DNA of 64,000 bases from Sphingobium yanoikuyae. GTDB taxonomy: Bacteria; Pseudomonadota; Alphaproteobacteria; Sphingomonadales; Sphingomonadaceae. The position numbers and the translations under genes were made by a program. The stretch's first letter is position 1, and the number at the start of each line of letters is the position of its first letter. Positions 7,121-15,851 of this stretch are shown in pieces. Below the pieces are notes generated by a model. It worked only from the letters and a program-made list of their open reading frames with translations. It was not told the DNA's origin and ran no database searches. The stretch spans positions 2,497,501 through 2,561,500 of the forward strand of contig NZ_CP053021.1 of assembly GCF_013001025.1 (NCBI RefSeq), written 5' to 3'.

Positions 7121-9171
7121 TGCTGTTCCATGCGATGATGGCCGGCCTTGCCATGACGGCGGGTGCGATGGCGAGCGAACAGGAAGGGGCGCAGGACAAT
7201 AGTCCGCCGGCTCATCCGCCGATCGTCCCGGCTGGTCCTGATCCGGTTTATCCGGCCGATTTCTACGCGCCCTTTCAGCCCCAGACCGCGCTCGACATGC
7301 TGGAGCGCACCCCCGGCTTCCTGTTGAGCGAGGGCAACAGCCTGCGCGGTTTTGGCGGCGCGGCCGGCAATGTGCTGATCGATGGTCAGCGACCTACGGT
7401 GAAGGCCGGCGGCATTACCGAGGTGCTGCGCCGGATCGGTGCCGCACGCGTCGAGCGGGTCGTGCTGTTGCGCGGGACCGACGCGGCCGAGGCACAGGGA
7501 CAGACATTGGTGGCCAATGTCATCCTGCGCACCGATGGGGGCGGATCGGGCAATGCCTCGCTGAAGCTCAGCCATACCCGCGACGGCCGAATATCGCCCT
7601 CTGCCCAGATCAGCCACGCACGCAAGATTGCCGGCTGGCAAAGCAATGTGGAACTGTCGGTCGAGCAGGTCCGCTACCCGATCGACGGCATCTATCATAT
7701 CAGCGACGGCAACGGCATGCCGACCGAGACCCGGCATGAGCGCATCATCGGCAAGGCACCGGAGATCGGGCTTGCGGCATCGACATCGGGCGCGCTGGCC
7801 GGCGGTACGCTGACGCTCAATCTCCGGCTCAATCGGGATGGCTATGAATCCGACCGGGCGATCATGATCACGCCGACTGACGGTGCAGCGATGATCGAGC
7901 GGACCATCGGCTATGACGAAAAGGGGCGCAGTGGCGAATTGGGGCTCGACTGGACCCGCACCCTTGGCAAGGACTGGTCGGCAAAGCTGGTGGGGCTCGG
8001 TCGGGTCGAACGCCTGACCACCAACGAGGACTATGTCGAGCCGGGCTATCGTGGCGTTTCGACGCTGGCGCAGAAGCCGTTGGAGCTGGTCGGTCGCACG
8101 ACGCTGACGCGGGGTGGTGACCATATGCTCCGCCCCGAACTGGGGATGGAGATCGCCTATAACCGGCTCAACAGTGCCCTCGACTATGCGGAGGATAATG
8201 GCAGCGGCCTGACGCCGATCACCCTGGCCAACGCCAATAGCCGTGTATCCGAACTGCGGGGCGAGGCCTTTGCCAATGTCACACTGCGCCTCGGCAAGCG
8301 CTGGACGCTGGAAAGCGGCATGGCGTTCGAACTGTCGCGTATCCGCGTTACGGGGGATGCTGCGAACAAGCAAAGCCTGTCCTATTGGAAACCGTCTGCC
8401 GCTCTGGTCTGGTCGCCGCGCGATACCAGCCAGTTGCGACTGGGCATTCGCCGCACGGTCGATCAGCTCGACTTCGGCGATTTCGCCGCATCGGTAAATC
8501 AGGCCGACGGCCGGCCGCTCGGTGGAAACGCGCAATTGCGCCCAGCCCGCGTTACCCGCGCCCTTGCCCGTGCCGATCATCGCTGGGGCAAGGGCGGCGC
8601 GCTGGCGGTCGAGGCCTATCATCAATGGCACCAGGGGATGCTTGGCTATCTCCTCCTCCCCACCGGCGACGAAGCGCTGGGGACGATCGGCAATGCCCGG
8701 CAATGGGGCATCAGCACGCAAGCAACCCTGCCGCTCGATGCCGCCCTGCGTGGCGCGCGGCTGACGCTCGACGGCACGCTACGGGGATCGCGCATGCGCG
8801 ACCCTGTAACCGGAGACAACAGGAAGATGGACGATATCGCGCCACGCAGCCTGACCGCCGAGTTCCGCCACGACGTGCCGAAACTGCGTTCATCCTGGGG
8901 GATCAGCTATACCGCCGCCGAACAGGGCGATGTTTTCTACACCAGTGAGCGACTGACCTGGCGCGACGATGCCGCGTTCGATGCCTATGTCGAAACCACG
9001 GCGCTGGCCGGGTTCAAGACGACGCTGCGGGCCAGCGCGCTCAACGGTCAGGATTATCATCGGCTGCGCCGCTTCTACAGCCCGAGCCGGGCAGGCAGCT
9101 ATAGCGGGCAGGAACAGCGCAACCAGTGGGAGGGGGCCATCGTCTCGCTGACATTGGCGCATGCGCTGTGA
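7117..9171 (+). CDS. TonB-dependent receptor of the PepSY operon
   Basis: A 684-residue outer-membrane receptor. A short signal sequence (to about residue 19, GAMASEQ) leads to a compact plug with QTALDMLERTPGFLL, LRGFGGAAGNVLIDGQRPT and RVERVVLLRGTDAAEAQG, followed by a 22-strand-type barrel ending VSLTLAHAL. The plug differs from the siderophore type at 2100: the second motif is GNVLIDGQRP, as in a sphingomonad receptor group whose ligands are mostly unknown. The start overlaps the TonB-like protein and the stop overlaps the next small gene (GTGA). Genetic linkage to PepSY/DUF3325/DUF3649 suggests a metal chelate as ligand (inference). Confidence 0.88.
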   Translation: MMLFHAMMAGLAMTAGAMASEQEGAQDNSPPAHPPIVPAGPDPVYPADFYAPFQPQTALDMLERTPGFLLSEGNSLRGFGGAAGNVLIDGQRPTVKAGGITEVLRRIGAARVERVVLLRGTDAAEAQGQTLVANVILRTDGGGSGNASLKLSHTRDGRISPSAQISHARKIAGWQSNVELSVEQVRYPIDGIYHISDGNGMPTETRHERIIGKAPEIGLAASTSGALAGGTLTLNLRLNRDGYESDRAIMITPTDGAAMIERTIGYDEKGRSGELGLDWTRTLGKDWSAKLVGLGRVERLTTNEDYVEPGYRGVSTLAQKPLELVGRTTLTRGGDHMLRPELGMEIAYNRLNSALDYAEDNGSGLTPITLANANSRVSELRGEAFANVTLRLGKRWTLESGMAFELSRIRVTGDAANKQSLSYWKPSAALVWSPRDTSQLRLGIRRTVDQLDFGDFAASVNQADGRPLGGNAQLRPARVTRALARADHRWGKGGALAVEAYHQWHQGMLGYLLLPTGDEALGTIGNARQWGISTQATLPLDAALRGARLTLDGTLRGSRMRDPVTGDNRKMDDIAPRSLTAEFRHDVPKLRSSWGISYTAAEQGDVFYTSERLTWRDDAAFDAYVETTALAGFKTTLRASALNGQDYHRLRRFYSPSRAGSYSGQEQRNQWEGAIVSLTLAHAL

Positions 9172-9530
9172 ACCGCTCCACCCTGCCCCTCCACCGCCGC
9201 ACGCGGACCGAGCGCCGGGTGCTCGCAATGCTGCGAGGCGAGGAGCAGCGGATCGGTCTCGCGGCCATCGACAGCTTCGCCCGCCTGCGCAGGATCGCCA
9301 TCGAATGCGGCCTGCGCATCCAGCCGCCCGGCGCCCGCTATGTCAGTGACGACGAACTGGTCCTGCTTGCCTCGCTGGCCGATGCCCAGCGCCTCAGCTC
9401 TGGCCCCACAACAACCCTGGACGAACGGCTGACCGCCGATATCCGCTCCTGCGCGGAGCTGCTGATCCGGAATAATCTGCGGCTATCGCCCCTTACCCTT
9501 TATAGCGGGCGCGGAGCACGCCGAAGCTGA
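9168..9530 (+). CDS. Unrecognised 120-residue protein closing the receptor operon
   Basis: GTG 9168 overlaps the receptor stop by four bases and gives a basic, cytoplasmic-looking protein without signal or membrane segment. The N-terminus reads VNRSTLPLHRRTRTERRVL; the centre has RYVSDDELVLLASLADAQR and the end LTADIRSCAELLIRNNLRL. The helical, evenly charged pattern resembles a small regulatory or accessory protein, but I do not recognise a family. Bases 9531-9606 contain no gene. Confidence 0.6.
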   Translation: MNRSTLPLHRRTRTERRVLAMLRGEEQRIGLAAIDSFARLRRIAIECGLRIQPPGARYVSDDELVLLASLADAQRLSSGPTTTLDERLTADIRSCAELLIRNNLRLSPLTLYSGRGARRS

Positions 9531-9606
9531 CCACAGCCGATGATCGGCGCCCCCATCTCTGCCGCACGAATCTATGAGCCATTCTCCCGCCAGATTGCCC
9601 GAACTC

Positions 9607-9618
9607 ATTTGCGCAAAT
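9607..9618. promoter_or_regulatory. 12-bp palindrome upstream of receptor gene
   Basis: ATTTGCGCAAAT is a perfect palindrome about 70 bases before the receptor start at 9688. It shares the ATTTGC/GCAAAT half-site seen at 4477-4495, although the genes downstream look sulfur-related, so a different regulator or shared iron control are both possible. Confidence 0.4.
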
Positions 9619-9687
9619 TGTCTACAACTTTAGTTGACAGTTAACGCTGAGCCCCGGCTGCGGCGGATCAAGATTGAGTGGGGAACA

Positions 9688-11835
9688 ATGAAAAAAGGGA
9701 TTTTCCTGGCCGCTGGTTGCAGCGCGATCATGGCCGCGGCAATGGCCGGGTCGTCCTGGGCACAGGCGCCAGCGCCGGCAGAGGATGGCGGCGCCGGCGG
9801 CGGCATCATCGTCACCGCCGAGCGGCGCGCCACGGACCTTCAGAAGACCGCGATCGCGATTTCCGCCTTCACGCCGGAAACGCTGGAGCAGCGCAACATC
9901 ACCAATGTGCGCGACCTGGCCGGCCAGGTGCCCAACCTGTTCGTGGCGCGGACATCGATCAGCCACACCACCCAGACCTTCTCGCTGCGCGGCGTGGGCG
10001 AATCCGACCCAATCCAGGAGCCGGTGCTCGCCATCTATGTCGATGACGTCTACATTCCGCGCCAGATCGCCTCGATGAGCGAATTTGTCGATCTGGAACG
10101 GATCGAGCTGCTGCGCGGGCCACAGGGGACGCTCTATGGCCGCAACTCGTCGGCCGGTGCGCTGCGCATCATCACCCGCGCCCCCGACGAAACCACCCGT
10201 GTCACCGCCGAACTGGGCTATGGCAGCTATAATGACGTACAGGGCCGGGCGCTGGTCAGCGGCAAGATCGCGGGCGACCTGTCGGGCAGCATCGCCTGGA
10301 TCCATCGTACCCGCGACGGCGTCACCTACGACCCGACGCTGGGCCATGACGTCAACCGGATCGACCTCGACGCCTGGCGCGGCAAGCTGCGCTATACCGG
10401 CATCGCCAATCTCGACGCGCTGCTGACCGTCAACATCCTGCGCGACCGCAGCGATACCCGGTCCTATATTCCGGTCAACCAGCCCGGCAGCTTCAGCCGC
10501 CGCCGATCCTATTCGGAGGTCGAACCGGACCAGCATCTCAATTCGCGCAGCGCGTCGCTGCGGCTGGTCTATGACCTGTCGCCCAGCCTGTCGATCAAGT
10601 CGATCAGCGCCTATACCGGCTTCAACCTCAACCCCGTCAATTACGAGAATGACGGCGAGGCCGCACTGATCCAGAAGAACCTGATCCATTATAATGACCG
10701 GGCCTTCAGCCAGGAGATGCAGCTGAACGGCGACTTTGGCGACCTCAGCTTCACCAGCGGCCTCTTCTACCTGCACGAACGTTTCTTCGTGGAGCGCGAC
10801 GGCTTCAGCCGGACCGGCACCGCGGCGACCGCGCCCATCAACCGGCTGCGCGCCCACAACATCACCTATACCGATGCCTATGCCGTGTTCGGCGAGGGCA
10901 GCTGGAAGGCGAGCGACATATTCAGCCTGACCGCCGGCCTGCGCGGCACGATCGAGAAGAAGCGCTTCGTCTTCGACAACAAGGTGATCGACGATGATCG
11001 CAATGTCGTGGCCCAGTCGATCGCCGGCGAGGCGGAAAAGACCTGGAAGGCGCTGACACCGAAATTGTCGGTGCAGGCGCAATGGACGCCCAATCTGCTC
11101 AATTACCTCACCTATTCGCGCGGGTTCAAATCCGGCGGGTTCGACAATCGCGCCACCCGACTGGACCTGGCCACCCTGCCCTTCGATCCGGAAAAGGTTT
11201 CCACCTATGAAGGGGGCCTCAAGGCCACCTTGTTCGGCGGCGCGCTGCGCAGCAACCTCGCGGTCTTCTACAATGACTATAAGGACCTTCAGGTCTCCTT
11301 CTACGATCCCGTCTATGTCGGCACGCGCCGGGGTAATGCCGGCAAGGCGCATAGCTGGGGCGTGGAGCTGGAAAACGACCTGCGCCTGTCGGAGCGTTTC
11401 GCGATCCAGGCATCGGGCGGTTATCTCAAGGCCATTTATGACGATTATAAGGGCGCCGGCGGGGTCGGCGTCAACGCGGATGGCAATCCCCTGCTGAACG
11501 CGCCCAAATGGTCCTTCTCGGGCGGCGCCAATTACGAACTGCCGCTGGGCGCGAGCGGCAGCAGGCTGCGGCTGTCGGCCAATGCCCAATATCAGAGCAG
11601 CTTCTACCAGAACGCCCTCGCCCGACCGCAGGACGAGGTGCCGGGCCAGACCTTCGTCAATGGCTCGATCACCTGGATATTGCCGGACGACCGCTTCCAG
11701 TTCGCCATCCAGGGCAAGAATATCCTGGGCGCGAATAAGCCGGTCAGTTCGACCTACACGCCGTCGACCGGGGTTTATTACAAAAATTATCCCGACCCCG
11801 CGACGGTACTGCTGAGCGTCCGCTTCTCCTACTGA
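9688..11835 (+). CDS. TonB-dependent receptor linked to flavin monooxygenase
   Basis: A 715-residue outer-membrane receptor. The signal peptide ends around SSWAQA. The plug starts IIVTAERRATDLQKTAIAIS and contains VRDLAGQVPNLFV, FSLRGVGESDPIQEPVLAIY, VDDVYIPRQ and VDLERIELLRGPQGTLYGRN. The barrel ends VLLSVRFSY, with the usual terminal aromatic residue. This is the group with the T-A-E-(R/K)-R TonB box that in sphingomonads accompanies aromatic and organosulfur degradation genes. ATG 9688 follows GAGTGGGGAACA; an upstream GTG at 9634 is in frame but adds a non-signal extension. The next gene, 113 bases on, is an NtaA/DszA-type monooxygenase, suggesting import of its substrate. Confidence 0.9.
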   Translation: MKKGIFLAAGCSAIMAAAMAGSSWAQAPAPAEDGGAGGGIIVTAERRATDLQKTAIAISAFTPETLEQRNITNVRDLAGQVPNLFVARTSISHTTQTFSLRGVGESDPIQEPVLAIYVDDVYIPRQIASMSEFVDLERIELLRGPQGTLYGRNSSAGALRIITRAPDETTRVTAELGYGSYNDVQGRALVSGKIAGDLSGSIAWIHRTRDGVTYDPTLGHDVNRIDLDAWRGKLRYTGIANLDALLTVNILRDRSDTRSYIPVNQPGSFSRRRSYSEVEPDQHLNSRSASLRLVYDLSPSLSIKSISAYTGFNLNPVNYENDGEAALIQKNLIHYNDRAFSQEMQLNGDFGDLSFTSGLFYLHERFFVERDGFSRTGTAATAPINRLRAHNITYTDAYAVFGEGSWKASDIFSLTAGLRGTIEKKRFVFDNKVIDDDRNVVAQSIAGEAEKTWKALTPKLSVQAQWTPNLLNYLTYSRGFKSGGFDNRATRLDLATLPFDPEKVSTYEGGLKATLFGGALRSNLAVFYNDYKDLQVSFYDPVYVGTRRGNAGKAHSWGVELENDLRLSERFAIQASGGYLKAIYDDYKGAGGVGVNADGNPLLNAPKWSFSGGANYELPLGASGSRLRLSANAQYQSSFYQNALARPQDEVPGQTFVNGSITWILPDDRFQFAIQGKNILGANKPVSSTYTPSTGVYYKNYPDPATVLLSVRFSY

Positions 11836-11948
11836 CGGCGCGCTATTTGCCCATTTCATATGTGCTTGATGAGACCGCGTTGGTCGCGCGAACTGCCCGG
11901 GCGTAGATGGAATGGGCTCACCCTCCCCTCCAGCAGAAGGACAAGGCC

Positions 11949-13286
11949 ATGGCCCGTTCTCCGCATATCAAGCTCGGCTTCATCCTGCATGGCGTCGGCC
12001 GCACCTGGCATGACTGGCGCCATCCCGACCGCGACGTCAATGCCAGCACCAGCCTCGCCCGCTATCAGGAACAGGCGGCGACCGCCGAACGGGGCAAGTT
12101 CGACTTCCTGTTCGTCGCCGACAGCCTGTCGATCACCGAACGATCCAGCCCCCATTATCTCAACCGGTTCGAGCCGATCACCATCCTGTCCGCACTGGCG
12201 GCGACCACCAGCCGGATCGGCCTGGTCGGCACATTGACGGTCAGTTACTCCGAGCCCTTCAATGTGGCGCGGCAATTCGCCTCGCTCGATCATTTGAGCG
12301 GTGGACGGGCCGGCTGGAACGTCGTCACATCCTGGCTGGGCGATACCGCTGCCAATTTCAGCAAGTCCGAACATCCCGCCCATGCCGTGCGCTATCGCAT
12401 CGCCGCCGAATATCTCGATGTGGTCCAGGGCCTGTGGGACAGTTGGGAAGACGGCGCCCATGTCGCCGACAAGGCGAGCGGCCAATTCGTCAATCCCGAT
12501 CGGCTGCATCCGCTCGATCACAAGGGCGAATTCTTCCAGGTGCGCGGGCCGCTCAACATCAAGCGCACGCCGCAGGGCCAGCCGGTGATCTTCCAGGCCG
12601 GCGCATCGGACGATGGCCGCAACTTCGCCGCGCGCCGAGCCGAGGTGATCTTCACCCATGCCGAGACGATCGAGGCGGGCCAGGCCTATTATGCCGACGT
12701 GAAGGCGCGGGCGAAGGGCTTTGGCCGCGATGCCGACCAGTTGTTCATCCTGCCGGGCATCGCCGCGATCGTCGGTGACAGCGACGAAGAGGCCGAGGCG
12801 CGCTATCGCGAACTGGCTGCGCTGGAGTCGATCGACACTGGCCTCGGCTTCCTGTCGCGCACCTTCAACGACCATGATTTCCGCCAATATGATCTGGACG
12901 CCCCCTTCCCCGACGTCGCGCATCTGGGCCTCAACAGCCAGCAGAGCGGGACGCTGCGCATTCTGGCCGAAGTCGAGGCGGAGAGCCTGACCTTGCGCCA
13001 GGTGGCCGAACGGCTGGCGACGCCGCGCGGCGCTTTCGTGGGCTCGGCCGAGACGGTGGCGGATCAGTTGCAGCGCTGGTTCGAAAGTGGCGCGGCCGAC
13101 GGCTTCGTCCTGTTCGAGCCGCTGCCGGGGCAACTGGCCCTGTTCGTCGACAAGGTGATCCCGATCCTGCAGCAGCGCGGCCTGTTCCGCACCGACTATG
13201 AGGGCACGACCTTCCGCGAGCATCTGGGCCTGTCGGTACCGGACAATCGCTACAGCGCGGCGCGCGAGGCCAAGTCGGCCGCCTGA
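11949..13286 (+). CDS. NtaA/SnaA/DszA-type FMNH2-dependent monooxygenase
   Basis: A 445-residue member of the bacterial luciferase-like group C flavin monooxygenases. Typical segments are KLGFILHGVGRTWHDWRHPD at the N-terminus, LSGGRAGWNVVTSWLGDTAANF, GLWDSWEDGAHV, FFQVRGPLNIKRTPQGQPV, IFQAGASDDGR and the C-terminal PILQQRGLFRTDYEG with FREHLGL. Relatives cleave C-S, C-N or C-O bonds (DszA dibenzothiophene sulfone, NtaA nitrilotriacetate), using reduced FMN from a separate reductase, none of which is visible here. ATG 11949 follows AGAAGGACAAGGCC; a GTG-less upstream extension at 11907 is less likely. It probably forms a unit with the receptor at 9688 and ends at a bidirectional terminator. 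Confidence 0.9.
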   Translation: MARSPHIKLGFILHGVGRTWHDWRHPDRDVNASTSLARYQEQAATAERGKFDFLFVADSLSITERSSPHYLNRFEPITILSALAATTSRIGLVGTLTVSYSEPFNVARQFASLDHLSGGRAGWNVVTSWLGDTAANFSKSEHPAHAVRYRIAAEYLDVVQGLWDSWEDGAHVADKASGQFVNPDRLHPLDHKGEFFQVRGPLNIKRTPQGQPVIFQAGASDDGRNFAARRAEVIFTHAETIEAGQAYYADVKARAKGFGRDADQLFILPGIAAIVGDSDEEAEARYRELAALESIDTGLGFLSRTFNDHDFRQYDLDAPFPDVAHLGLNSQQSGTLRILAEVEAESLTLRQVAERLATPRGAFVGSAETVADQLQRWFESGAADGFVLFEPLPGQLALFVDKVIPILQQRGLFRTDYEGTTFREHLGLSVPDNRYSAAREAKSAA

Positions 13287-13300
13287 TCCCATCGAACAAG

Positions 13301-13334
13301 AAAAGGCCCGGCAATCAAATTGCCGGGCCTTTTT
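13301..13334. terminator. Bidirectional intrinsic terminator
   Basis: A 14-bp perfect stem (13301-13314 with 13320-13333) and a 5-base loop, with A-tract and T-tract on opposite sides, separates the convergent monooxygenase and peroxiredoxin-like genes. It should terminate transcription from both directions. Confidence 0.92.
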
Positions 13335-13341
13335 CTCGCGT

Positions 13342-13992
13342 TTAGCGCAGCCAGGCGAGGATATCATCCGCCTCCGGTCGGTCGAGCCAGTCGGGGCTGA
13401 CCTGCAAGCGCTGCACCACCCGACCCGGCCCCAGCAGCAGCGCCGCGGGCTGCGGCAATTCCCAGCTGCCCGTGCCGGTCACCTCGCCGATCCAGCCGGC
13501 GGGCGGTGGCGACGGGCGATCATCGGGGACGAAGGCGATGCCGAGCAGGCGGGCGAGCTGATTGTCGCGATCGGTCGCGACGGCGAAGGGCAGATCGTGG
13601 CGGCGCTTGATCTCCGCCAGCCGATCGGGCTGCTGCGGGCTGAGCGCAACCAGCGGGATACCGCGCGCGCGCAGCACCGGCCAGAGCGTTTCGGCATAAT
13701 AGGGCAAGGCGATATTACAGGCCGGGCAGCCGGCGAAGCGGAAGAAGATCAGCAGCGCCGCCCCCTGCGCCGTCAGCGCGTCGAGTGTCAGGCTGCCACC
13801 ATCGACATCATCGAACCCCAGATTGGGCAGAACATCGCCCGGCTGCGCTACCGTCGCCGCATCGAAGCGCGCCACCAGCTGCTGCCGCTGCGCCGCGTTA
13901 CGCGCCAGCTGGGCGGGCGACCAGTCCCGTTCCCGTTCTGCCTGAAGCGCGGCATAGCGCGCCCTCAAATTGTCGCCGACGATCGTCGCCAT
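13342..13992 (-). CDS. Peroxiredoxin-like (AhpC/TSA fold) protein
   Basis: This 216-residue thioredoxin-fold protein contains the redox motif FFRFAGCPACNIALPYYAETLWPVLR, a C-x-x-C in the peroxiredoxin-like (AhpC/TSA) position. Before it come a helical N-terminal extension of about 65 residues and the strand LPNLGFDDVDGGSLTLDAL. The C-terminus has the PAALLLGPGRVVQRLQVSPDW segment typical of these proteins. It likely reduces peroxides or disulfides in the cytoplasm; no signal peptide is present. ATG 13992 follows AAAGGAGACAGGCAG; an in-frame start at 14049 would precede this site. It lies 95 bases downstream of the ssu-type operon and may be read with it. Confidence 0.8.
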   Translation of the reverse strand: MATIVGDNLRARYAALQAERERDWSPAQLARNAAQRQQLVARFDAATVAQPGDVLPNLGFDDVDGGSLTLDALTAQGAALLIFFRFAGCPACNIALPYYAETLWPVLRARGIPLVALSPQQPDRLAEIKRRHDLPFAVATDRDNQLARLLGIAFVPDDRPSPPPAGWIGEVTGTGSWELPQPAALLLGPGRVVQRLQVSPDWLDRPEADDILAWLR

Positions 13993-14087
13993 CTGCCTGT
14001 CTCCTTTGCTGGAGATAGGAAAATGGCGCCGCGGGGCACGCGACGCCAATGAGACTTGACGGAAAGCCGCCGATTAATCCTTATAGA

Positions 14088-14879
14088 TCAGCTGTCATAG
14101 CCCGCTGCCTGGCGCGATGCCTTGCGCAGCGCCGCTTCCCAGACCAGATCATAATGGGTGCGCCGTCCCTCGACCGGCTGGCGCTCGCGCGACATCTGGC
14201 GCTTCACTTCCGCCTGCGCCTCCTCCGGCGCGATCAGCACATTGTCGCGCCCGACGCTGAGCGAACGGACCTGCGCGGTGCAGGCGGATTCCAGCTGATA
14301 GATGCCGCTCCATGCTTCTCCCGGAGAAGCGCCGAGCGCCAGCGTGCCATGGTTGCGCAGCAGCATGACCTTGGTATCGCCCAGGTCCGCCACCAACCGC
14401 TCGCGCTCGTCCAGGTTCAGCGCCACGCCCTCATAGTCATGATAGGACAGGCGCGGGATCAGGGCCAGCGCACGCTGGTTCAAGGGCAGCAGCCCTTCGG
14501 CATGGGCCGAAACCGCCATGCCGTCGGCGCTGTGAAAATGGGCGATATAATGGGCGTCGTCGCGCGCGCCGTGGATCCCCGAATGGATGACATAGCCGGC
14601 ATAGTTGATGCCATAGTCGCTCTCCCCGATGACATTGCCGTCGAGGTCGACCTTGACCAGGCTGGATGCCGTGATCTCGTCGAACATCAGGCCGAACGGA
14701 TTGATCAGGAAATGATGGTCCGGCCCCGGCACGCGGGCGGAAATATGAGTGTAGATGAAATCGTCCCAGCCATAGAGCGCCGAAAGCCGGTAGAAAGCGG
14801 CGAGATCGACCCGCACCTTCCATTCGGCTTCGCTGATGCCGGTGCGGGAAAAACGATCATCCTTGAGGATGGTGGCCAT
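14088..14879 (-). CDS. Class II aldolase/adducin family protein
   Basis: The 263-residue protein has the class II aldolase fold: RVDLAAFYRLSALYGWDDFIYTHISAR near the N-terminus, HFLINPFGLMFDEITASSLVKVD, the metal-binding AHFHSADGMAVSAHAEG and the third ligand region VMLLRNHGTLALG. The family splits or decarboxylates hydroxy-acid/sugar phosphates using zinc, but many members near catabolic operons have unknown substrates. It is the last gene of the ssu-type operon, 17 bases after ssuA. A second, divergent paralogue opens the operon at 48653, so an aldolase seems a regular part of both sulfur modules (inference). Confidence 0.87.
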   Translation of the reverse strand: MATILKDDRFSRTGISEAEWKVRVDLAAFYRLSALYGWDDFIYTHISARVPGPDHHFLINPFGLMFDEITASSLVKVDLDGNVIGESDYGINYAGYVIHSGIHGARDDAHYIAHFHSADGMAVSAHAEGLLPLNQRALALIPRLSYHDYEGVALNLDERERLVADLGDTKVMLLRNHGTLALGASPGEAWSGIYQLESACTAQVRSLSVGRDNVLIAPEEAQAEVKRQMSRERQPVEGRRTHYDLVWEAALRKASRQAAGYDS

Positions 14880-14896
14880 GGGGAAAGCTCCTTGCG

Positions 14897-15850
14897 TCAG
14901 GATCCGAAACTGGTGTCGAAGGCCTGCGCCACGTCCCGTTTGGGATCGATCAGGCCGGCGCGGCGATAGCGGTCGACGATCGCCTGCTCATGGGCGATCA
15001 CCTTGGCATCGACGGGCTGCGAAATGCGGTTGCTGCGTTCGAAACTGGCGCGGGCGATGTCGATCGGCAGGCCGGTTTCCTTGGCCAGCACGGCGGCGAA
15101 CTGGTCGGGATGGGCGCGGGCCCAGGCGACCGCCGTCGTCTCACGCTGGAGGAAATCGGCGAGCAATGCGCGCTTGGGCGCGATCGAGGCATCATGGGCG
15201 ATGTCGATATAGAGCGGCAGGCCGTAATCCTTGGCGTCAGCAACCGCCCGCGCCCCTTCCTTGACCGCGACATTGGTATAGGGGGTCCAGGTCGACCAGG
15301 CGTCGATCGATCCACTGTCGAACGCAGCCTTGGCATCGCCCGGCGGCAGGAAGGTGACCTTGACCTTGTCGGCGGGGATATGCGCCCGCTCCAGCGCCTG
15401 GAGCAGCAGGTGATGGCCGATCGATCCGCGCGTGGTGGCGATTGTCCTGCCGACCAGATCCTGCGGCGAGCGGATCGACGATCCGTCCTTCACCAGGATC
15501 GCCAGTGCCTCGGCCGCCTGGTTGGCAGGGGCCTGGACCGCGATCGCCTTCACTGGACTGCCGCTCTGATAGGCGAAGATGAAGGGCGCGTCGGCGGCAA
15601 GGCCCAGATCGGCCGCACCGCCGCCGACCGCTTCCAGCAGCGGCTGAGCGGCGGGAAATTCCGACCATTCGACTTTGTAGGAGGCGCCATCGAGCGCGCC
15701 GGAGGCAAGCATCATCGCCTTGACCTGCCCCTTCTGGTTGGCGACGCGCAGCACCGGCACCTGTTCGGCGCGATATTGGGTGACAGCGAAAGCGACACCG
15801 GCGGAGGCGATCAGCGCGCCGGCGGTCAGGATCAGCTTTGTCTTCGCCAT
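14897..15850 (-). CDS. ssuA: Aliphatic-sulfonate-type ABC substrate-binding protein
   Basis: A 317-residue periplasmic protein with a signal peptide (MAKTKLILTAGALIASAGVAFA) followed by the NMT1/SsuA-like fold: VPVLRVANQKGQVKAMMLASG, VEWSEFPAAQPLLEAVGGGAADLGLAADAPFIFAY, VGRTIATTRGSIGHHLLLQAL and FDSGSIDAWSTWTPYTNVA. The pattern fits sulfonate/taurine binding. ATG 15850 lies two bases from the SsuD stop; a longer frame to 15928 runs back into ssuD and is rejected. It would deliver ligand to the SsuC/SsuB pair at the start of the same operon. Confidence 0.88.
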   Translation of the reverse strand: MAKTKLILTAGALIASAGVAFAVTQYRAEQVPVLRVANQKGQVKAMMLASGALDGASYKVEWSEFPAAQPLLEAVGGGAADLGLAADAPFIFAYQSGSPVKAIAVQAPANQAAEALAILVKDGSSIRSPQDLVGRTIATTRGSIGHHLLLQALERAHIPADKVKVTFLPPGDAKAAFDSGSIDAWSTWTPYTNVAVKEGARAVADAKDYGLPLYIDIAHDASIAPKRALLADFLQRETTAVAWARAHPDQFAAVLAKETGLPIDIARASFERSNRISQPVDAKVIAHEQAIVDRYRRAGLIDPKRDVAQAFDTSFGS

Positions 15851-15851
15851 G

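Noticed and set aside
6904..8721. Minus-strand open frame of about 605 codons
   Set aside because: Antisense to the TonB receptor at 7117; low-complexity composition and no ribosome-binding site.
9622..11859. Minus-strand open frame of about 745 codons
   Set aside because: Mirror image of the receptor at 9688, which has clear plug motifs and a signal peptide.
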